From: Sphingorhabdus sp.
GTDB taxonomy: Bacteria > Pseudomonadota > Alphaproteobacteria > Sphingomonadales > Sphingomonadaceae
Assembly: GCA_023262005.1 (NCBI GenBank)
Contig: JALREL010000174.1
Span: forward strand, 1-64,000
Direction of reading: 5' to 3'
Length of the DNA: 64,000 nucleotides
Made by a program: the position numbers and the translations under genes. This document shows positions 7,818 to 16,005 of the stretch, one piece after another. Position 1 is the first letter of the stretch. Each line of letters starts with the position of its first letter. The notes beneath the pieces were generated by a model, which saw only the letters and a list, made by a program, of their open reading frames with translations, was not told where the DNA came from and did not search any database.

Positions 7818-9647
7818 TCAAGCGATAACGCCGCGATCCTGCAGCAATTCTATCACCAGTTTCCGAGTGTTGATCGAATTGATTGTGCCTTGCAGCAACT
7901 CATCCGGGGTCGCTCCACGCATTTTGCGCAACGCAACATAAGCGGCCCAATGGCGTTTACTGGCAGGTATGTCGTTGAAGTAAGCTGCGATCAGCGCTTC
8001 ACTTAGCTGTACCGCCGGATCTGTTTCTCCAGCCGCTCCGCTTGGCGCCGCGCCGATCGAAACCAAAATGTCCTTGCGATCATGGCGTAGGGCAAGAGTC
8101 ACCACCGAAAGCCGCAAGGTGCTATCGCCAGGCTCCATCGTGGCAAAAGCTCTCTCTATAAAGCGCTCTGCATCGGTATAGCCGCAGTCCTCAATATAGC
8201 TGGCCAGACCCATAAGAATTCCCTGGCCATAACCATTCAACTGGAGAGTGCGGGCTGCATAAGAGTTGCCCACTTCGCATTGCTGCTGGACATATTTCAG
8301 CAGCGCCATCGCATAATATCCAGTCGCCTCCGAAGGATCGGTCTCGATGGCCTGCTGTGCAAGATTTTCCCCTTTGATCAATGCCTGCCCACGTTCGGTC
8401 GGGGAGCTCGAGGTTATAGTCGCCAAGGCCTGTACGGAAAGGCGTACTGCTTCAAGCCGGCGTTGCTTCAACGGCTCGCTGATGCATTGCCGCACTTCAT
8501 CCGATTGGGGGAAGGTTTTTCCAGACAGCGTGCGGAAGGCTCCTAACAGGCAGCTATAATCATCGAGCTTGCGACCTTCGGCCTTTTCAAATTCACGCCG
8601 ACCAATGACGCCCAAGGGCCCAGCCATTTTCGAAAGTGCCAAGGCCAGTTGATCGCGCACGTCCTTTGTTTCGTCGATCGGGAAATTGCGCGACCAGATA
8701 GTCAGTTCTTCGGTTTCATCGGTGACCAAAATCTGCAGCGTGCGGCTGTTATTCCGGTTCTGGCTCAGCGCTGCAGAAACGGTATAACTACCCATGACCG
8801 CTTCTTCATGGTGATCGCCATGAACTTCTAGCGTGTTGAACGCCCACGACCTCGACAAGCCATCGATCATCGCATGCCGGATTTCCATGGCGAGGTCGAT
8901 TGATTGGGAGTCGCTGGGGGCTTCAACCTTGGCAACCAGCAAGGTCGGCGCCTCGTCGCGCGCTCTTCCGGCCAGTTCCGGTTTCCACATCGTTACATAG
9001 AGCAAAACCGCGGTTGCGGCGATGCCCACAAGGACGGCAAGGAGCAACAACCAAAGGCCGCGCCCTGATCCGCTGGTTTCCGCAGACGTTGATGGTGCGG
9101 CGTTTGAAGCCTCCCTCGCAACAGGAATAACATTGTCCTCAGGATAGGTCGGTGGCACTGAACGCGGAGCGACAGCGGCTGAGCCATCCGCATGCTGGAA
9201 CGAAGGCGCCAGCCGGCGCCGCGCGTCGCGCACGACGATATCCGGATATGCGATGGAAAATTTTGCCAGCCTTACCCGATAGCTTCCGGGCAGGATGTAG
9301 ATGCACATTTCATTGCGCGGTTCGTAGCGGGCATAGAATGAACCAAGAAAGTTGCGCAGGCGCATGACCTGGACCCGGGGGTAGCTATCGGCCTGTGCGT
9401 CGAAATCTGGATCGCGCCCCAGCCCCTCAACTGCAACCGTATAGCTTTTCAGCGCCTCGCCTTCGCCGCGCAACGTTGCGCCGACCAGGTAGGCGAGCAG
9501 TTGGGACAGCTTTGGCGATTTCCGGAATGTCTCGCTTGCGAGCAAATATTCCATTTCCTCGCGCAACGCGGTGTCGAAACTGCGTTCGCTTGCGTCAGGG
9601 ACCACGATCAGTGTCCCGTCCATGTGCGCGTCAGGTTCCAAGACCAT
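7818..9647 (-). CDS. Single-pass membrane protein with adenylate-cyclase-associated N-domain and helical repeats
   Basis: 609 residues. Residues ~25-130 form a domain seen in many alphaproteobacterial proteins annotated loosely as adenylate cyclase or TPR proteins: FRKSPKLSQLLAYLV, then a YTVAVEGLGRDPDFD segment, DSYPRVQVMRLRNFL and a closing PGSYRV. This domain often precedes a membrane segment. A single transmembrane helix lies at about 197-220, and the remaining ~390 residues are mostly helical and TPR-like (for example NLAQQAIETDPSEATGYYAMALL). No cyclase catalytic domain is present. The topology suggests a cytoplasmic sensor or DNA-binding-like domain joined to a periplasmic repeat domain. 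The function is unknown. It lies next to the H-NOX signalling genes. The start has no strong ribosome site. Confidence 0.7.
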   Translation of the reverse strand: MVLEPDAHMDGTLIVVPDASERSFDTALREEMEYLLASETFRKSPKLSQLLAYLVGATLRGEGEALKSYTVAVEGLGRDPDFDAQADSYPRVQVMRLRNFLGSFYARYEPRNEMCIYILPGSYRVRLAKFSIAYPDIVVRDARRRLAPSFQHADGSAAVAPRSVPPTYPEDNVIPVAREASNAAPSTSAETSGSGRGLWLLLLAVLVGIAATAVLLYVTMWKPELAGRARDEAPTLLVAKVEAPSDSQSIDLAMEIRHAMIDGLSRSWAFNTLEVHGDHHEEAVMGSYTVSAALSQNRNNSRTLQILVTDETEELTIWSRNFPIDETKDVRDQLALALSKMAGPLGVIGRREFEKAEGRKLDDYSCLLGAFRTLSGKTFPQSDEVRQCISEPLKQRRLEAVRLSVQALATITSSSPTERGQALIKGENLAQQAIETDPSEATGYYAMALLKYVQQQCEVGNSYAARTLQLNGYGQGILMGLASYIEDCGYTDAERFIERAFATMEPGDSTLRLSVVTLALRHDRKDILVSIGAAPSGAAGETDPAVQLSEALIAAYFNDIPASKRHWAAYVALRKMRGATPDELLQGTINSINTRKLVIELLQDRGVIA

Positions 9648-9849
9648 AAGGACACGCGTTCAATCGCGCGTGAATATTTGCCCCCATGACAACGTGCCCC
9701 TTTCCCTCTCTCTGCAGAAATGGCCGTAACGTCAGTTATACGTGTATTTACAGGTGTAACATTCCCCATACAACAGTAATTTATGGAAAATCGATTGCGT
9801 GAACCAACCGACTGTTTGCAATCAGAGATTAGGTCCGTGAATGCAGGAT

Positions 9850-9877
9850 ACCCCGTTACATGAAGTTTTAACGGGGT
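9850..9877. repeat. 8-bp inverted repeat upstream of the 609-aa gene
   Basis: ACCCCGTT (9850-9857) and AACGGGGT (9870-9877) are exact complements with a 12-base spacer, about 200 bases before the leftward 609-residue gene. It could be an operator or a transcribed hairpin. The surrounding 9648-10172 region has no convincing coding frame. Confidence 0.5.
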
Positions 9878-9969
9878 GTTGCGATACTGGTAACATGACG
9901 ATGCGGGCGCGGTTCCACCTGAATGTGTATCGTACGTTCCAGGCAAAAGTTTTTCTCCCGAGTGGCACG

Positions 9970-10009
9970 AAAAGCCCGGTGCCGCCTGACGGCGGCAACC
10001 GGGACTTTT
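9970..10009 (-). terminator. Strong bidirectional terminator-like hairpin
   Basis: AAAAG then CCCGGT-GCCGCC (up to 9986) pairs with GGCGGC-AACCGGG (from 9991) and ACTTTT (to 10009), giving a long GC stem with A/T tails on both sides around a 4-base loop. It lies ~165 bases after the stop of the leftward regulator gene, so it most likely ends that transcript. It could also end a small RNA coming from the other side. Confidence 0.65.
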
Positions 10010-10172
10010 GGCTCCAATTGTCCAAACCCGGTAAGTTTGGTTGCGACCCGAGGTGCTGTCATTTTTTCCCCGAGATGGGGTCAATTAGCGAGTAACCGCC
10101 GCCCAAGGCATAGTTATCGCCACCGATGCGGTGGCATATATTTTCATTTTGGCTGCGATAATGGCAGAAATA

Positions 10173-11003
10173 TCAGCAGGCGTGGATTTTCCAGCTGGTT
10201 TCGAGATACTTCTTCATCAGTTCGCTGGCTTCAGGAGCGAGTTCCAGCATCTTGCGCCGCTTGTCGCTTGGGTCGGTCCAACGCTTGACAAGGCCTGCCT
10301 CAACCAGGCTGTTCACATGGCGCAATGCAGTGCTGAGGGGCACTTGCGTTGAAGCGCAGACGCTCGAAGCAGCGACCGGCGTTCCACGGAAACTAGCCTC
10401 GGCAAGGTCGAGCAGAATATCCCAGGAAGGCCCGGAAAATACATCCGGATCGAAAAATTTGGCGCGGTTCTGCTGGTGCTTCAACAGCCGCCCGACAAAG
10501 GCCTGCAGCTCGGTTGATGACGGCACCGCAGGTTGCTCTTCATCGGCTGCTTCCTCATCATTCGCCGGATTCTTGGCCAGCTCTACAATCTGGAATTTTG
10601 TCGCCAACGCCGCCAGATTGGCGGATGCGCGCCGCAAAGCGGCAGCCAGCGTTTCAGCGGAAACCGGCTTTGACAGAAAATCGACCGCGTGCGACCGCAT
10701 CGCAAGCGTTGCGGCCTCCAGCGTCGGCACGGCCGTCAGTACCAGCGCCACAATCGGGCGCTGCGGCATGAAACGTAGCGACAATTCTTCCAAGAAGGTC
10801 AGGCCATCCATCCCCGGCATGTTTAGATCGGTCAGGACAATGCCGATGCTGGGGTCTTCCGCGATAATTTTCAGTGCGCCAAGCGCATCGGACGCCGTTT
10901 TGACTTCATAGCCAAGATTAGCCAGCGTCTCGCCGCATTCGTCAAGACATGCAAGGTCGTCTTCCACCAGCAACACGGCATTTGTATAGTCGTTGCCCCG
11001 CAT
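10173..11003 (-). CDS. Response regulator with receiver and MarR-like winged-helix domains
   Basis: 276 residues from ATG 11003, which has GGGGA just upstream; an in-frame TTG at 11033 is less likely. Residues 9-125 are a CheY-like receiver with acidic pocket Asp15/Asp16, phospho-acceptor Asp59 (VLTDLNMPG) and Lys112 (LSKPV). A linker follows, then from about 185 a winged-helix domain (PSWDILLDLAEASF, STALRHVNSLVEAGLVKR, DPSDKRRKMLEL) of the MarR-like type. It should act as a DNA-binding output of a phosphorelay. It is divergent from the DHp/H-NOX/kinase genes across a 140-base gap, which makes it the natural regulator partner. The same effector domain recurs at 32384-33301. Confidence 0.85.
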   Translation of the reverse strand: MRGNDYTNAVLLVEDDLACLDECGETLANLGYEVKTASDALGALKIIAEDPSIGIVLTDLNMPGMDGLTFLEELSLRFMPQRPIVALVLTAVPTLEAATLAMRSHAVDFLSKPVSAETLAAALRRASANLAALATKFQIVELAKNPANDEEAADEEQPAVPSSTELQAFVGRLLKHQQNRAKFFDPDVFSGPSWDILLDLAEASFRGTPVAASSVCASTQVPLSTALRHVNSLVEAGLVKRWTDPSDKRRKMLELAPEASELMKKYLETSWKIHAC

Positions 11004-11046
11004 AAGTCCCCTGTTGTGAGTGCCCCCTGGCAATCGCAGCGATAGT

Positions 11047-11078
11047 GAATGTAACTCGTCTGAACGTTTGCTACATTC
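11047..11078. promoter_or_regulatory. Inverted repeat in the divergent H-NOX island promoter region
   Basis: GAATGTA (11047-11053) and TACATTC (11072-11078) are exact complements 18 bases apart, centred in the 140-base gap between the divergent regulator and DHp-like genes. An adjoining GTTTACAT extends the second arm region. This is a candidate binding site for the winged-helix response regulator, by position only. Confidence 0.4.
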
Positions 11079-11143
11079 GTTTACATATATTATTCTCTAT
11101 CAATCCGTCAAATGGCGGTGGATGACTTTGACACCGGGTAACC

Positions 11144-11359
11144 ATGGATAATTTGGAAAATGGCGGAAGCAAGCTGCACCAGCTTATGCAACCACTTAAC
11201 ATCATTAGGCTAAGCTGCGGCAATATACGTGTTCGCATTGCCAAGGCACTGGATGAGGGTGACGCCGAATATCTTAACGCCAAACTGGATCGAATCGAGG
11301 AGCAGGTGACGCGCCTCAATCAACTGTTGCAGGAGCAAAAAACTGAACTTACCGAATAA
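11144..11359 (+). CDS. Free-standing DHp (HisKA-like) phosphoacceptor protein
   Basis: 71 residues, all helical. Residues 11-21 read LHQLMQPLNII, which matches the H-E-L-N-Q-P-L phospho-histidine box of HisKA domains. His12 is in the acceptor position and Pro17 sits where the helix kink is expected. The second helix (about 38-62, KLDRIEEQVTRLNQLLQ) fits the rest of the four-helix-bundle dimerisation domain. No ATP-binding domain follows; the frame ends in TAA 37 bases before the H-NOX start. It may be phosphorylated by the neighbouring hybrid kinase and pass the phosphate to the divergent response regulator, or it may titrate a kinase as an antagonist. Family resemblance is seen; the role is inferred. 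Confidence 0.7.
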   Translation: MDNLENGGSKLHQLMQPLNIIRLSCGNIRVRIAKALDEGDAEYLNAKLDRIEEQVTRLNQLLQEQKTELTE

Positions 11360-11396
11360 CTGTCAAAAATGAAAAAGTGTGTGGGGGGAGGGAATC

Positions 11397-11942
11397 ATGT
11401 ATGGCATGATTCATAAAGGTGTTCGCCAGATGGTTATCGACCAACTGGGGGACGAAGCTTGGCAAGCTACCGAGCGAAAGCTGGGTATCGGGCCGACCGA
11501 ATTGGTCACTGGCATGGTGTACGAAGACTCGCTCACCATCGAAATCATCGCAGAAGCTGCCGCGCGTCTCAATCTCGACATGGAAGACTGTCTCGTCGAA
11601 TTCGGGCGCTACTGGATCAAATTCGCCGAGCGTGGATCCTTTGGTTCATTCATGGACTTTACCGGGCAGGACTTTCCCAGCTTCATTGCCAATCTTGACC
11701 GTATGCACCTCGCCGTGGCGACAGCCATGCCCAAGGCACAGGTGCCTTCCTTCTCGCTGATTAAGAACAGTCCGGGGCGGATGGAAGTCGAGTATCGCTC
11801 GGATCGTGCCGGTCTCGAAAAATTCGTGATCGGCCTGTTCCAAGGGTTGCTGGATCGTTTCCAACGGCAGGGAACGGTGAACATTATCGGGGTAACGAAC
11901 CAGGCAACGATGTTCGAAATCCTGCACGACCATAAGGATTGA
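11397..11942 (+). CDS. H-NOX heme nitric-oxide/oxygen sensor
   Basis: 181 residues, normal for a stand-alone H-NOX domain. ATG 11397 follows a GGGGGGAGGG stretch. Family marks: N-terminal MYGMIHKGVRQMV, proximal heme ligand His104 in NLDRMHLAV, Pro117 near the heme (QVPSF), and the heme-propionate motif Tyr133-x-Ser135-x-Arg137 (EYRSDR). The residue five after that Arg, a Tyr that stabilises O2 in the Thermoanaerobacter protein, is Lys142 here, which points to an NO-selective sensor. Bacterial H-NOX proteins are usually encoded beside a kinase whose activity they control in the cytoplasm, and a hybrid kinase starts 3 bases downstream. Confidence 0.92.
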   Translation: MYGMIHKGVRQMVIDQLGDEAWQATERKLGIGPTELVTGMVYEDSLTIEIIAEAAARLNLDMEDCLVEFGRYWIKFAERGSFGSFMDFTGQDFPSFIANLDRMHLAVATAMPKAQVPSFSLIKNSPGRMEVEYRSDRAGLEKFVIGLFQGLLDRFQRQGTVNIIGVTNQATMFEILHDHKD

Positions 11943-11945
11943 GCA

Positions 11946-13520
11946 GTGGCCGTCACAATCGATAGAGAGCTGCTCGATCACCTGTTCCCGGCCAATCTTT
12001 TCCTGGACGAGCATCTCAAATTCTCGTCCATCAGCTCATCCCTGCGCAAACATTTTCCAGACATCGAGGTGGGATCACCACTATTCCATCATTTCGACCT
12101 GCCCGGAGGGAATGACTGGGCCTATTTCCACGCGCATGACGACAGGCTCAAGATCGTCCACCTGACATCCAAATGCACCAACTACAAATTGGCGGGGGCG
12201 ATCGTCCCGCAGGATGGCGGCTATTTCCTGGCGTTGCACCATGTGCCGACCGAAAAGGCATTCAAGGAAAACCGGTTCCAGATCAGCGAGTTTCCGCCTG
12301 GTGACCCGCGCGTCCAGGGACTGATGCTGATCAACTTGCAGCGCGCCTTGATCGAGGAATCGCAGGATACCGCGATCGAACTCGCCTACGAGCGCCAGCG
12401 CAGTGTCGAATTGCTTGATCGCATCAGCCGCATCGCGGGCTATATGGCGCACGATTTCAACAATTTCCTCTCGATCATAAAGCTGAATTGCGACCGCCTG
12501 ACGCGTGAGATCGGGCATGATGAGCGTATGGAGCGGCTTGTTTCCATCATCCGTGAAACTGCCGCGCGCGGATCGAGCATTACCAGTTCACTGATGAAGC
12601 TGTCGCATCAACGCACCGATACGCTGATGCCGATGGCGATCGACAAGCTGATCGAAGACAATACTGCGTTCCTGCGCACCGTTGTCGGATCGAATGTCAC
12701 CCTGACGGTCAATCTGGGCGGCGGCGAAGCCCAGTCGGTGATCAGCCATGTGCGATTGCTGAACTGCCTGACCAACCTGCTGATCAACTCGCGCGACGCG
12801 ATGCCCAATGGCGGCGAAATCACCATCACGACCGAACGGCGGATAGCGGCCCTTGATGGCGGGAAGAATGATCCATCGACGCCCTTGCGCGAGTATCTGG
12901 TGGTCGAAGTCGCCGATACCGGAAAAGGGATGACCGAGGCGGTATTGTCGCGGGCATTTGAACCGCTGTTCTCGACAAAGTCGAACGGCACTGGTTTCGG
13001 GCTTGCCTCGGCGCTCGAATTCGCGCGCGAAATGGGCGGCGACGCCAGCCTAGAATCCGCACCCGGCAAGGGCGCGCGGGTCTATATGTATTTTCCGACC
13101 GTCGGGCAGAATGTTTCCCGCGCCGAAATGTCAGCAGCGAATTTCGACACCGGCATGGGCCATGAAAAGATCCGGATCCTGCTGGTCGAGGATGAGCCCT
13201 ATGCGCTTGAGGCATTGATGGAGATGCTCGAGGCGGAAGGCTATGAAGTGACGCCTTGCGAAACCGGTGAAGCCGCGTTGCAGGCAAATGAACGCGAACG
13301 CTATGACGTGCTGCTTACCGATATCGTGATGCCCGGGCAGCGCGGCACCGAACTGGCACGTCTCGCCTGTGCCCAGCAACCGCAGCTGTCGGTGATATTG
13401 ATGAGCGGATATGTCCCCGATCCTTCAGATATCAAGCCCGGCTGGCTGTTCATCCGCAAACCGATGGACACAACTGAACTGCTTGGCCTGATCAAAGCTG
13501 CAACGCCGATCGCGGCCTGA
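11946..13520 (+). CDS. H-NOX-associated hybrid histidine kinase
   Basis: 524 residues from a GTG three bases after the H-NOX stop, with AAGGA upstream. Residues ~1-135 resemble the HNOBA domain that binds H-NOX (LFPANLFLDEHLKFSSIS at the start). A short coiled coil leads to the DHp domain with His169 (MAHDFNN). The ATPase domain has the N box (Asn281), DTGKGM (324-329), FEPLFSTK and GTGFGLA. A C-terminal receiver has Asp416, phospho-acceptor Asp459 (LLTDIVMPG) and Lys505. There is no membrane segment, so it is a soluble NO-responsive kinase. Phosphate probably moves His169 to Asp459, then perhaps through the 71-residue DHp protein to the divergent regulator. Confidence 0.92.
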   Translation: MAVTIDRELLDHLFPANLFLDEHLKFSSISSSLRKHFPDIEVGSPLFHHFDLPGGNDWAYFHAHDDRLKIVHLTSKCTNYKLAGAIVPQDGGYFLALHHVPTEKAFKENRFQISEFPPGDPRVQGLMLINLQRALIEESQDTAIELAYERQRSVELLDRISRIAGYMAHDFNNFLSIIKLNCDRLTREIGHDERMERLVSIIRETAARGSSITSSLMKLSHQRTDTLMPMAIDKLIEDNTAFLRTVVGSNVTLTVNLGGGEAQSVISHVRLLNCLTNLLINSRDAMPNGGEITITTERRIAALDGGKNDPSTPLREYLVVEVADTGKGMTEAVLSRAFEPLFSTKSNGTGFGLASALEFAREMGGDASLESAPGKGARVYMYFPTVGQNVSRAEMSAANFDTGMGHEKIRILLVEDEPYALEALMEMLEAEGYEVTPCETGEAALQANERERYDVLLTDIVMPGQRGTELARLACAQQPQLSVILMSGYVPDPSDIKPGWLFIRKPMDTTELLGLIKAATPIAA

Positions 13521-13618
13521 TCGTCAGAATCCGCTGGACATGCTCGCACGGCCCGCGAACAAATGCTGTTGCATCGTCGCGGTTCCAACGCCACGCTGCG
13601 CAAAACGGGAGAGGATGA

Positions 13619-14410
13619 ATGAGCCAGGACGTCACCTATGACGTATCGGAAGGCGTTGCGACGCTGACCTTGAACCGCCCTGAGCGGATGAACACCATTT
13701 CAGGTCCAATGCTCGACGAATTGACCCGCCTGTTGGTCAAGGCCGGCGAGGATCGCGAGGTCCGCGCTATCGTCCTGACCGGTACGGGGCGTGCATTCTG
13801 TGCAGGGCTCGATCTCAATTCGGCGCAGAAAGGGGAAGGCATCGGGTCATCCTCCGCTTCGTTCAGTGCGACGATCGACCTGCGCAATACACCGCCAACG
13901 GTGCTGCACGCATTGGACAAACCGGTTATCGCTGCGCTCAACGGTTCTGCCGCCGGCTATGGGATGGATCTCGCCCTTGGTTGCGACATTCGCGTTATGG
14001 CAGCCGATGCAAAGCTTGCTGCTGCATTCGTGAAACGCGGGGTGTTACCTGAATCCGGAGGAACATGGTTCCTGCCGCGCATGATCGGATGGGCCAAGGC
14101 CGCAGAGATCATCTTTACCGGACGCACGCTATCGGCGGACGACTGCCTGAAGGAAAGACTGGTCAACGAAGTCGTTCCTGCCGACCAGGTCGGCGCCCGC
14201 GCCCGTGAACTGGCGCTGGAGATTGCCAGCAACGCGCCCTTGGCTGTGCAAGGCGCCAAACGGTTGATGCGCATGGGGCTTGACGAGACGTTCGACACCC
14301 ATGTGCAGCATGTTTACCTCCAACTGCTCCCGCTTTTCCAAAGCGCGGACTTCAGGGAGGGGATGGCAAGCTTCCTCGAAAAACGTCAGGCGAATTTCAC
14401 CGGCAAATAG
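13619..14410 (+). CDS. Enoyl-CoA hydratase/isomerase family protein
   Basis: 263 residues of the crotonase fold. Conserved parts are TLNRPERMNTIS near the N-terminus, LTGTGRAFCAGLDL forming the oxyanion-hole region, then ALNGSAAGYGMDLALGCDIRV. The second catalytic stretch reads KRGVLPESGGTWFLPRMIG, with a glutamate in the usual hydratase position. It probably hydrates or isomerises 2-enoyl-CoA thioesters in fatty-acid or aromatic breakdown. It stands ~100 bases after the kinase gene with its own AGAGGA ribosome site, so it is not obviously part of the signalling operon. The substrate is unspecified. Confidence 0.88.
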   Translation: MSQDVTYDVSEGVATLTLNRPERMNTISGPMLDELTRLLVKAGEDREVRAIVLTGTGRAFCAGLDLNSAQKGEGIGSSSASFSATIDLRNTPPTVLHALDKPVIAALNGSAAGYGMDLALGCDIRVMAADAKLAAAFVKRGVLPESGGTWFLPRMIGWAKAAEIIFTGRTLSADDCLKERLVNEVVPADQVGARARELALEIASNAPLAVQGAKRLMRMGLDETFDTHVQHVYLQLLPLFQSADFREGMASFLEKRQANFTGK

Positions 14411-14461
14411 CGGCTGGAAAAGTTGCTGCTTCACTTTTCGAGGGTTGAGTCAGGGACTGTC

Positions 14462-14548
14462 TGGTGCGGTCAAGAAGACTCGAACTTCCACGGCCTTTCG
14501 GCCACAACGACCTCAACGTTGCGCGTCTACCAATTCCGCCATGACCGC
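14462..14548 (-). tRNA. tRNA-Leu (anticodon GAG)
   Basis: On the minus strand the acceptor stem GCGGTCA pairs with TGACCGC, followed by A and an encoded CCA. The anticodon arm CAACG-TTGAGGT-CGTTG carries GAG (plus-strand 14512-14514). A long variable arm (GTGGCCGAAAGGCCGT) and TTCGAGT T-loop are present, typical of tRNA-Leu. Confidence 0.95.
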
Positions 14549-14704
14549 ACTCGCCCTGACAGGTAGGAGCGCGCCCCTAGCAAATGGCTATGGGTCGTGC
14601 AACCGCAATTGCACGATAATGTCTGCAACCGAAACTGTCGCGATTTGGGGCAAGTGTCGACATCGCTCGAGCTTTTTGCGGGCAGGAGAGGATTTGTCTG
14701 CAGA

Positions 14705-14738
14705 TTAACCCTCTTTCGGGATTGCCGACGAGGGTTAA
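14705..14738. repeat. 9-bp inverted repeat before the small exported protein
   Basis: TTAACCCTC (14705-14713) and GAGGGTTAA (14730-14738) are exact complements with a 16-base spacer, ending 20 bases before the GTG at 14759. It could be an operator or a 5'-leader hairpin. Confidence 0.45.
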
Positions 14739-14758
14739 CAAATCGTTAAACACGGTCT

Positions 14759-14965
14759 GTGACTGGATGGATATCAGCCCTGACCGCTGCTGCGATTGCT
14801 GCAACCCCTGCCGTTCCTGTACGCGTTCAGGCGGTGGGCACAGCTACGGTCACGATCGTGCGGATGGAGGCTGTCGATCCCGCAAAGAGCGACCAGCGTG
14901 CTGAGCGCGGGACGGCGCGGCAAACAGGACGACGCGACGGCGCCCCGCAAATCGACTTTTTCTGA
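14759..14965 (+). CDS. Small putative exported protein
   Basis: 68 residues from GTG. The first ~27 residues are hydrophobic and alanine-rich (WISALTAAAIAATPAVPVRVQA), like a signal peptide or membrane anchor. A short beta-type segment TATVTIVRM follows, then a charged tail rich in Arg, Asp and Gln. The layout resembles small sphingomonad periplasmic proteins of unknown function, but no named family is recognised. The ribosome site is weak and the start is uncertain. The rest of the 420 bases between tRNA-Leu and the zinc-ribbon gene shows only the inverted repeat. Confidence 0.4.
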   Translation: MTGWISALTAAAIAATPAVPVRVQAVGTATVTIVRMEAVDPAKSDQRAERGTARQTGRRDGAPQIDFF

Positions 14966-14972
14966 AAACGGG

Positions 14973-15857
14973 TTAGCCGCCCAACGCCCAACCGACGCTG
15001 ATGCGCGAAGCGGCCAGCGGGACGTCGCGGCGAAGCTGGCTGAAATCGGCTTTGGCGCCAGGTGCCAATGTGCGGACCGGTGCCTTCATCGTCCAGCTAT
15101 AGACAGGACGTCCGCTGGCATCTTTCAGCGTCACCAGAAGTTCGGGAACGCGCTGTGTTTGTGCGGTTGGATTGACGATCGAGCCGCTGGCAATGAAATA
15201 GGGCGAACCGTCAGCATCGCGACCCAGTTCCAGATTGTCGTGCAGCACGATTTTGAGGTCAGGCTCACCAATCGATGAACCAAAACTGTTGTCGAGCCAG
15301 CCATAATACCATGTCGCCGCGCCAAGGCCCGTCACCAGTATCGCAAAGGCGATCGCGGCATAGGTCCACAGCTTTGCAGGATTGCTGCGCGGCCGGAACA
15401 GCGGTTCGCGCGCAAACTGGCTGCGCGTCTCTACCGGTTCAGGATCGGCGTAGACCACGGGTTCATGCACCGGCGCTGGTGCAGGCGTGGTGAAACGCTG
15501 GGGAAGCTCTGGCGCCTCTTTGGCTGTCACAGCCGGTTCGTCTGCGAAGGATGCGAATCCGGGGGCAGCGTCTGCCTCTGCCGGTACATCTTCCTGCATC
15601 GGCTCGGCCGCAGCTGCGACTGAGGGGGCCACCGATGGGCTTTCGTCGGTTTCGTTGGAAACGGCGTCATCTTGCGCCGGCTCCGCTGCTGTGGGTGGGG
15701 CCACGATCGAAGGTGCCGGGGGCGCTGGCGGGCTTTCAACGCCATCCTGGAACCAGCTATGCCGGCAATTCGCGCAGCGCACCTGCCTGCCATTTGCACC
15801 AATGGCGCTGTCGGGAACGACATATCGGGTCCGACATTCCGGGCAGATCAGCAGCAT
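14973..15857 (-). CDS. Zinc-ribbon (MJ0042-type) membrane protein, DUF3426-like
   Basis: 294 residues. The N-terminus is a zinc ribbon with CPEC (Cys5, Cys8) and CANC (Cys28, Cys31) and the RYVVPDSAIGANGRQVRC spacing of the MJ0042 motif. Residues ~40-150 are low-complexity, Pro/Ala/Glu-rich. One membrane helix lies near 162-188 (YAAIAFAILVTGLGAATWYY). The C-terminal ~100 residues form a DUF3426-like beta domain (IASGSIVNPTAQTQRVP). Such proteins are widespread in proteobacteria, with a cytoplasmic zinc ribbon and a periplasmic beta domain; their job is unknown. It is divergent from ftsE. Confidence 0.85.
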   Translation of the reverse strand: MLLICPECRTRYVVPDSAIGANGRQVRCANCRHSWFQDGVESPPAPPAPSIVAPPTAAEPAQDDAVSNETDESPSVAPSVAAAAEPMQEDVPAEADAAPGFASFADEPAVTAKEAPELPQRFTTPAPAPVHEPVVYADPEPVETRSQFAREPLFRPRSNPAKLWTYAAIAFAILVTGLGAATWYYGWLDNSFGSSIGEPDLKIVLHDNLELGRDADGSPYFIASGSIVNPTAQTQRVPELLVTLKDASGRPVYSWTMKAPVRTLAPGAKADFSQLRRDVPLAASRISVGWALGG

Positions 15858-16005
15858 GGTCTAGTCATAGACACCAGCGATTCGCCGATGCAAGCATATC
15901 TGGCGATTATGCTGTGGACGGAGCGCGTTTTATCGCCATCGACGGGCATCCTGCCGTGCAACAAGCCTTTGCGAAGCCGCAACGAATATGCGATGCGGTT
16001 GCGCG

